A DNA stretch of 43,092 nucleotides from Alteromonas confluentis (GTDB taxonomy: Bacteria; Pseudomonadota; Gammaproteobacteria; Enterobacterales; Alteromonadaceae). A program made the position numbers and the translations under genes. The notes under the pieces were generated by a model. It had not been told where the DNA came from, searched no databases, and saw only the letters and a program-made list of their open reading frames with translations. This document shows positions 38,320 to 43,092 of the stretch, in pieces; position 1 is the first letter of the stretch, and every line of letters begins with the position of its first letter. The stretch lies in the NCBI RefSeq assembly GCF_001757105.1, contig NZ_MDHN01000016.1:1-43092 (forward strand), in the 5' to 3' direction.

Positions 38320-38956
38320 CGATAAATGCCTTCTCTGTACTCAAGGTGTATACCTCAACGTTAACTTCAGCTAGTGGGTAACTTGTGACTTTATAATCAA
38401 TTCCACGCCAGAATAGCTGTTGAGTCTGGTCTTCCAGCGCCTCAATAAATTGTTTCACATCGAAATATCGACCGCTGAACGTGAGCGACACGCCATGTTG
38501 ATAAAGTGGCACGTCGGCCATTTCTTCATTGCCGGCAAAAACCGATACCGGATTCAGCGAAGACATCTCAATAAGCGTTAAATTGGTGGCATGATTGAAT
38601 ACCTGTTCAACCAGAAACACCATTTGTCCAGGCGTGACGAGTTCGTTTAACTCGTTCGCAAATACAGTTTCTATTTGCTTCTTCTGAATTTTAAGCTGAG
38701 CCAGCTCAGCATTGAGTTCGGCGTTGGGATCAGACGACAATGCTTCTGAATACAGTTCAAGCTGGGCATTCAACGATTGACGCTTAACTTCTTCTGAAGC
38801 TAAATCGGTGCGGTACTTGGAGTAATCGTCTATCGCGGGCTCAATGAAAAACGTGAAGCCAGCCATAAAAATCAGTGCCAGGCCTGATATTAATGTCAGC
38901 ACCTTTTCGCGCTGTGACAGTGCGGCGAATTTTTCGTTTAAACTGGGAGCGCTCAT
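38312..38956 (-). CDS. mshJ: MSHA biogenesis protein MshJ
   Basis: A 214-residue bitopic protein: short cytoplasmic N-terminus, membrane helix (about 20-38, LTLISGLALIFMAGFTFFI), coiled coil (about 45-100) and a small periplasmic domain, the PilO/GspM plan. It overlaps mshI2 by 4 bases (ATGA) and mshK by 8. Confidence 0.9.
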   Translation of the reverse strand: MSAPSLNEKFAALSQREKVLTLISGLALIFMAGFTFFIEPAIDDYSKYRTDLASEEVKRQSLNAQLELYSEALSSDPNAELNAELAQLKIQKKQIETVFANELNELVTPGQMVFLVEQVFNHATNLTLIEMSSLNPVSVFAGNEEMADVPLYQHGVSLTFSGRYFDVKQFIEALEDQTQQLFWRGIDYKVTSYPLAEVNVEVYTLSTEKAFIGV

Positions 38957-39561
38957 GGTGCTACCCCGCTTGTATTCTCTGCCGCTCTTAGTGTTCTCAG
39001 CTCAAATTTAAGGCCATCGTCTTTAAGAAAAACTTTTGCTTCTTCAAAATGCTTACCATTGAAGCTAGTGGTATTGCTTAAGCGCTGTAACCACTGTGGA
39101 AACGCGGCAGGGGAAGAGACTTCACCGGTAAAGTCCATCCGGGCTTCAGACACCATAATCGACTCCAACCACAAATCTGATGACGATTCGTTTGCGAGGT
39201 CGTTGAACAGCACACTAAACCCTTTGTACCGAAGCGGCGAACGGCGTCGCAGTTCCTCTAACACCCTTTCCTGCTTTTCCAAATTCCGCGTGATATCTTC
39301 CACTTCCGTAGTAAGGGCTTCATCAGGTTTCCAGTTGCTCACCTCAGCCTGCAACATGTCTACCTGGCTTTGTAACATCCGATTTTGTGTTTCAACGGCG
39401 GCATAGGCATTTTCAGCCCGGGAAGCCATAAAATGTGCCGATAAACCGATAAGCAGCATAACAGAAGCACACACCACAAAGACAAAGGTGATGCTGGGCA
39501 GTGCCAGGTAATCGACCTTGGGTGCAAAGCGCGGATGATAAAGGTTTATATTACTTTTCAT
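38953..39561 (-). CDS. mshI2: MSHA biogenesis protein MshI2 (PilN-like)
   Basis: A 202-residue PilN-like protein: N-terminal NLYHPRF motif of the kind that binds the PilM-like partner, a membrane helix (about 21-45), a coiled coil and a periplasmic ferredoxin-like domain. It overlaps mshI by 11 bases, in keeping with a PilM-PilN pair. Confidence 0.88.
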   Translation of the reverse strand: MKSNINLYHPRFAPKVDYLALPSITFVFVVCASVMLLIGLSAHFMASRAENAYAAVETQNRMLQSQVDMLQAEVSNWKPDEALTTEVEDITRNLEKQERVLEELRRRSPLRYKGFSVLFNDLANESSSDLWLESIMVSEARMDFTGEVSSPAAFPQWLQRLSNTTSFNGKHFEEAKVFLKDDGLKFELRTLRAAENTSGVAP

Positions 39562-40507
39562 CGGCGGTTTCCTGCTTGGCTTCCACTTGCTTTGCTCTGA
39601 AAGGCAGTAGTGCCATTCCCAGACTGCTTAAATTTGTCAGCGAGTCTGATGGGTCATTTACCACAGCATTTAGATCCATCACCATGACAGATGCCGAGAC
39701 CACCTGTGAAATTTGCTCGACGATGATTTCTGGCTGCGCGGCGTTAATATGTAGCACCACTTTTCTCACTGGCGGTTGCCGTAACTGACTTTCAAAGAAG
39801 TCCATGGAGCGCTGAATTTGAATACACAGCCCGTCGAGCACACCCATTCTCAATTCTTCGGCAGAAAAGGCCGCCAGGTTCTCGAACCCTTTCAGTCGAC
39901 GGCTAATATATAAATGGCCATCTTTAACAATATTGAGAATGATTTCTTCACCGGCTTCCTGGGTTAGTGTGACCACCGCTTCGTCGGTCACAGGCAGCAG
40001 CGAGCAATGCGCCAGTTCTTCAATAGAAATGCTGTCTAATCTCACTCCCGCTTCTATGCACCCGGCCACAATGTCCTCTACGGTGTTCTCGGGCATGGCA
40101 ACAACATTCACTTTTTTACTGCCCGCTAACGGTACAGGTAAATCGAAATAATCGAGAACGATAGGGCTTTCAAAGTTAATCAATTCTTTCACCGGCCACA
40201 CCAGGGAGTCTGCGACTTCATCCTCTTGCACATTAGGGCGCTCGATCTGCAAGAGTTGATACCAGTTTTGAGAAAGCGCGACGTGGCAGGTTGCCCCAGT
40301 TAGCTTACGCTTCGTCACCCACTGAGATAATTGCGCTTTCCATTGAGAATAGAGAACCGAAACTTCAGATATAACGTAAAACTCATCGGCTTTGCGGCGC
40401 AACGCCGTAAAGGTCGCCGTGTCTGGTGACAGAGCAACCCCTATGGTGACGTCTGAGCGTTTTGGCTGAAAGCGCAGCTTCAGATATTTAGTCCAACCGA
40501 TGTACAT
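39551..40507 (-). CDS. mshI: MSHA biogenesis protein MshI (PilM-like)
   Basis: A 318-residue actin-like cytoplasmic protein of the PilM/MshI type, with VTIGVALSPDTATFTALRR at the phosphate-binding start and an SISIEELAHCSLLPV segment. It is the first gene of the msh operon here; mshH, which usually precedes it, is absent from the adjacent DNA. The ATG has only a weak ribosome site. Confidence 0.88.
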   Translation of the reverse strand: MYIGWTKYLKLRFQPKRSDVTIGVALSPDTATFTALRRKADEFYVISEVSVLYSQWKAQLSQWVTKRKLTGATCHVALSQNWYQLLQIERPNVQEDEVADSLVWPVKELINFESPIVLDYFDLPVPLAGSKKVNVVAMPENTVEDIVAGCIEAGVRLDSISIEELAHCSLLPVTDEAVVTLTQEAGEEIILNIVKDGHLYISRRLKGFENLAAFSAEELRMGVLDGLCIQIQRSMDFFESQLRQPPVRKVVLHINAAQPEIIVEQISQVVSASVMVMDLNAVVNDPSDSLTNLSSLGMALLPFRAKQVEAKQETADEK

Positions 40508-40940
40508 AGAATAAATTCGCTTTTGTTAAAACCCGGTTCAGAAAAAGGTGTCTGCATCACTTAGCTTGTCTGTTAAGTGTAGACGAACCTTTCTGACAAC
40601 CAACATTCTCTTACACCGGTAACCGGCGGGAGCCAGGAACCAGTGGCGAAATTCCTTTTCTGATAAACGTGGCCAGAGTGAGTTTGCAGATAGTCACTTT
40701 TTACTCGCATTTCAGGTAAGTTAACGGCCACTACGGCGCTAACTTTAGCGTCAAAAAAATGTCCTGTTAGCAAATACATACTTCTTAATCTGCAACCTGT
40801 GCAAAGATAGCGCCAGATCGTCTGACAGATCCCTGGCGAGATCCCGCCAACCCTGGAGATGTAGTATTTCTATTTAATTCGCTTAGTATTAAATAAAGCG
40901 CATTGCATATTATCCATTCAGTTTTCTAAGAGAAAGAACT
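40508..40940. other. Intergenic region upstream of the msh operon
   Basis: No gene is apparent. The region must hold the minus-strand msh promoter and the plus-strand promoter of the acyltransferase gene. Seen: a CCGGTAACCGG palindrome (40615-40625) and an inverted repeat CGCCAG/CTGGCG (40811-40816 with 40833-40838). No convincing promoter hexamers stood out. Confidence 0.5.
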
Positions 40941-41483
40941 TTGACCCCAATAGCATTCAGGTGCGGAAATATTAAGCACATTCGCGGTAGCTTTCCCGCT
41001 ACCACCTTGCATCAATCCTTTATCGACGTGATAAATGATGTAGATGCGCCCCCCAAGCAGAAGCGTAATGCATTGAAAACCTTGCTGAATAGCAATGGGC
41101 CATGTTGGCTGGAGAGCAGGTTCCATCTGGCCGGAGAAGGTAAAGTAACCTTCGGCAAGTTCGTATTTGCAAACCACAACCTCACGTTACTCGCTGGCGA
41201 TGAGATCACGGTAGGCGAAAGTACTTTTTTTGGCCCGAATGTGGTGGTGAGCTCTTTACCTTTGGAAGCAGATGGTGTGGTTGCCGACCTTTCAGCGCCG
41301 GTGGAAATTGGAAAGCAGGTATGGATAGGTGCCAATGCGATTATTTTGCCGGGCGTTAAAATTGGCGATGGCGCTATTGTCGGAGCCGGCTCGGTGGTGA
41401 ATAAAGATGTACCGGCGATGTCGATGGTAGCAGGAAAACCGGCTGAAATTACCTCCCGCGCAAAACAACAAGACTCAATTTGA
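40941..41483 (+). CDS. Hexapeptide-repeat acyltransferase-like protein
   Basis: A 180-residue left-handed beta-helix protein like maltose/galactoside O-acetyltransferases (NodL/LacA/MAA): [15 protein letters not shown], then [20 protein letters not shown] and the AGKPAEI end. The start appears to be TTG at 40941 with a weak AGAAAG upstream; there is no alternative ATG before the conserved region. The catalytic His found in the THP(L/I)D motif of this family is Leu106 here (SSLPLE), so transferase activity is doubtful or altered. It stands alone between the msh operon and the IS element. Confidence 0.75.
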   Translation: MTPIAFRCGNIKHIRGSFPATTLHQSFIDVINDVDAPPKQKRNALKTLLNSNGPCWLESRFHLAGEGKVTFGKFVFANHNLTLLAGDEITVGESTFFGPNVVVSSLPLEADGVVADLSAPVEIGKQVWIGANAIILPGVKIGDGAIVGAGSVVNKDVPAMSMVAGKPAEITSRAKQQDSI

Positions 41484-41521
41484 CGGCAAAAACTGACCGC
41501 TGGTGAAGCCGCGGGCACGTG

Positions 41522-41649
41522 CGGCATTGTGGAGCAGAAATGTATGTACGGCATTGGGGAGCCGAAGTGTATATGCGTGCGGCATTGGGGTGAGCTAGTG
41601 TACATGCGTACGGCATTGGAGAGAGGCATTGTATATGCGTCCGGCATGC
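41522..41649. repeat. Degenerate 31-bp tandem repeat
   Basis: Five CGGCATTG-type unit starts occur at 41522, 41549, 41580, 41611 and 41642 (spacing 27, 31, 31, 31; the last is CGGCATGC). Each unit continues with a G-rich part and a TGTAT/ATGCGT part. The period is not a multiple of three, and the region lies outside genes, so it is a non-coding array. Confidence 0.85.
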
Positions 41650-41665
41650 TAAAGGAGAGGGAACG

Positions 41666-41698
41666 CAGACTAAACCGTCTGCCGCAGGGAAGCGGCAG
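41666..41698. repeat. Overlapping hairpins beside the IS element
   Basis: CTGCCGC (41679-41685) pairs with GCGGCAG (41692-41698) around six bases; an alternative CAGAC/GTCTG hairpin (41666-41670 with 41677-41681) shares bases with it. They lie 23 bases outside the left inverted repeat; some IS110-family elements prefer such palindromic targets. No T-run follows. Confidence 0.5.
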
Positions 41699-41802
41699 CC
41701 GAGGCCCCATGGATGATGAGATGGACACCTAATGTTGATACGGCGTCATAATGCGCCATGATTGAGTTTTCGAAGCAACAATCAAAACAAAAGGTGTCCA
41801 CC

Positions 41803-42825
41803 ATGAACGTTACGCTAATTAGCATCGATTTGGCAAAAAATATTTATCAGGTCTGTGGTGTCAATCAGGCCTGTAAGCCGCAGTTCAACCGCCCTATCAA
41901 GAGCGATAAGTTACTTCCTTTCCTCATTAAATATCACCCGGGTGTCACTGTAGCGATGGAAGCTTGTGGTGGTTCGAATTACCTTGGCAGAACGCTACAG
42001 GCGCACGGGTTCAATGTGCGCATTATTCCAACACGGCATGTAAAACCCTTCGTTAAAGGAAATAAAAATGACCGCAATGATGCCTTTGCGATTGCAGAAG
42101 CAGCCATGCGTCCAAGCATGCGTTTTGTTTCACCTAAAACCGTTGAGCAAACAGACCTTTCTATTACGCATAACATTCGTGAGCGTCAGGTAGCGGCCAG
42201 AACCAACATCGTCAATCAGCTTCGCGGGCTGTTGAGAGAATACGGCATCAACATGCCTCAAGGCATTGAGCGTGTGAAAGAAATGCTGCCGTTCATCCTC
42301 GAAGATGCGGAAAACACGCTGACCACAGCGGCACGTCGTAATTTCAACTTGATGATGGAGGAATGGCGCTATCTTGATGACGCGATTCATCAGCAGGAAA
42401 AGATTATTCGGGAACAGGCCCGCACCTCGCCAGCTGCAGAGTTAGCCATGACGATTAAAGGGGTCGGTATTATAACGGCGACTGCCGCCGTGGCGCACAT
42501 GGGAGACCCGTCACAGTACAAGAATGGTCGCCAATATGCAGCGTGCCTGGGCTTAGTCCCCAGAGAATACTCCAGTGGCGGTAAACAAAAACTGGGTGGC
42601 ATCACCAAACGAGGTAACCGATATCTCAGAAAGTTACTTGTGCAGGGAGCCTGGTCCATCATAAGGCACAGCAAGAATGCGGATGACCGGTTATCTCGTT
42701 GGGTCGAGCAAGTGATTATACGAAGTGGAAAACATAAAGCTGCCGTCGCTCTGGCAAACAAACTGGCTCGCATCCTCTGGGCGGTGCTAGCAAAACAAGC
42801 GCCCTTCGAGTTGAAGGGAATGTAA
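41803..42825 (+). CDS. IS110-family transposase (DEDD recombinase)
   Basis: A 340-residue IS110 transposase from the ATG at 41803 (MNVTLISIDLAKNIYQV); an in-frame ATG at 41758 adds 15 unlikely residues. The RuvC-like DEDD residues are D9, E53, D90 and D93 (KNDRNDAF); the C-terminal Tnp domain has the helix-hairpin-helix IKGVGIITATA and the serine region AACLGLVPREYSSGGKQKLG (Ser256/257), whose serine is the nucleophile in related enzymes. The gene appears intact, so the element may be active. Such enzymes use an element-encoded guide RNA to pick their target. Confidence 0.95.
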   Translation: MNVTLISIDLAKNIYQVCGVNQACKPQFNRPIKSDKLLPFLIKYHPGVTVAMEACGGSNYLGRTLQAHGFNVRIIPTRHVKPFVKGNKNDRNDAFAIAEAAMRPSMRFVSPKTVEQTDLSITHNIRERQVAARTNIVNQLRGLLREYGINMPQGIERVKEMLPFILEDAENTLTTAARRNFNLMMEEWRYLDDAIHQQEKIIREQARTSPAAELAMTIKGVGIITATAAVAHMGDPSQYKNGRQYAACLGLVPREYSSGGKQKLGGITKRGNRYLRKLLVQGAWSIIRHSKNADDRLSRWVEQVIIRSGKHKAAVALANKLARILWAVLAKQAPFELKGM

Positions 42826-42879
42826 GATAAATCTCACCAAAACGTTGTAGATAAAACAGTAATGAAATAACAGGTTACG

Positions 42880-42953
42880 CCGGGCCAGACCCAACGCTGA
42901 GTGAACCCATGACACATGATGTCGGAGGGATGATAAGAGCAAGTCTGGCGCGG
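42880..42953 (+). ncRNA. Candidate bridge/seek RNA hairpin of the IS element
   Basis: In the non-coding right end, GCCAGAC (42884-42890) pairs perfectly with GTCTGGC (42943-42949), extended outward by CCG/CGG (42880-42882 with 42951-42953). Inside is a large internal loop with a small apical hairpin GACA-CATGA-TGTC (42911-42923). Loop segments match the DNA around the insertion: 42928-42938 equals 41711-41721 at 10 of 11 bases, and ACCCAT (42905-42910) is the complement of ATGGGT (43087-43092). This is the layout of the guide RNAs known for IS110/IS1111 elements. Confidence 0.6.
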
Positions 42954-42988
42954 TACTCATTAGGGCCAGGGACATATGAAGCTCCCAT

Positions 42989-43027
42989 TAACAGGCCGGA
43001 TATACGACAGCAGCGTAATATCTGTTA
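42989..43027 (+). ncRNA. Second stem-loop in the IS right end
   Basis: TAACAG (42989-42994) pairs with CTGTTA (43022-43027), with an inner ATAT/ATAT pairing. It may be a further domain of the guide RNA transcript, for instance the donor-binding part, but I found no clear match to the element ends. Confidence 0.35.
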
Positions 43028-43049
43028 TTTAAAACTGAAAAAATATAGC

Positions 43050-43077
43050 CCTGGTGAAGCTATTCACTTGCACCAGG
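43050..43077. repeat. 7-bp inverted repeat overlapping the right terminal repeat
   Basis: CCTGGTG (43050-43056) and CACCAGG (43071-43077) form a perfect stem with a 14-base loop; the right arm overlaps the first bases of the right inverted repeat. It may help transposase or RNA recognise the right end. Confidence 0.5.
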
Positions 43078-43092
43078 TGTCCATATATGGGT

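Larger units (their letters stand above)
41721..43084 (+). mobile_element. IS110-family insertion sequence (IS1111-like)
   Basis: A complete element of about 1.36 kb. ATGGACACCT (41721-41730) and AGGTGTCCAT (43075-43084) are perfect 10-bp inverted repeats around one transposase gene. Short inverted repeats that lie slightly inside the true ends, a short left non-coding part (72 bases) and a long right one (about 250 bases) are features of the IS1111 group. The exact tips are not determined, probably a few bases beyond each repeat. No target duplication is expected for this family. Confidence 0.85.

Noticed and set aside
41522..41649. A CRISPR array
   Set aside because: The units are contiguous, with no unique spacers, and no cas genes are near.
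41012..41728. A 238-codon minus-strand ORF
   Set aside because: It is antisense to the acyltransferase gene and crosses the 31-bp array; the apparent protein repeat only mirrors the DNA repeat.

Overview
The window looks like chromosome of a marine gammaproteobacterium of the Alteromonadales (Alteromonas-like). The basis is an MSHA type IV pilus locus next to mreBCD, an ArcA regulator, the mreBCD-maf-rng-yhdP-tldD block, and mutY-yggX. Assignments rest on motifs and family recognition in the translated sequence; no database search was run.

Layout. (1) 1-5342 is accessory DNA. It begins with what looks like the 5' end of a group II intron lying just after a terminator (1 to about 459, minus strand, running off the window). 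Next comes a displaced 3' fragment of tRNA-Phe (496-543), then about 4.8 kb of island DNA ending at an intact tRNA-Phe gene (5267-5342, minus). The 48-bp fragment and the matching part of the tRNA are direct repeats with one mismatch, the usual footprint of tRNA-targeted integration. The island cargo is a TonB-dependent siderophore-type receptor and a PepSY membrane protein, both preceded by Fur-box-like sites. No integrase remains; there is an IS66-type remnant and an unrecognised small ORF.

(2) 5513-18170 is housekeeping: yggX and mutY (minus), then an alpha/beta hydrolase, trmB, rsmC, glgA, a sensor kinase and arcA (plus), then pmbA (minus), yjgA/darP (plus), tldD and a nitrilase-family hydrolase (minus).

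(3) 18163-26593 is one long minus-strand operon reading mreB, mreC, mreD, maf, rng, yhdP, nit, tldD: cell-shape scaffold, septum-related Maf, RNase G, an AsmA-like envelope protein and the TldD protease, mostly with overlapping or near-overlapping genes.

(4) 26907-40507 is a compact minus-strand MSHA pilus operon: mshI, mshI2, mshJ, mshK, mshL, mshM, mshN, mshE, mshG, mshF, mshB, mshA, mshC, mshD, mshO, mshP. It supplies the assembly platform, secretin, c-di-GMP-responsive extension ATPase, major pilin and minor pilins. mshQ is not found between mshP and mreB, and mshH (csrD) is not found beyond mshI.

(5) 40508-43092 is accessory again: a hexapeptide acyltransferase-like gene lacking the usual catalytic His, a degenerate 31-bp tandem repeat, and a complete IS110-family (IS1111-like) element. 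The downstream non-coding end of that element folds into a guide-RNA-like hairpin whose loop segments match the DNA flanking the insertion. This candidate bridge/seek RNA and the tRNA-Phe iron island are the two most interesting things here. I found no wholly new system.
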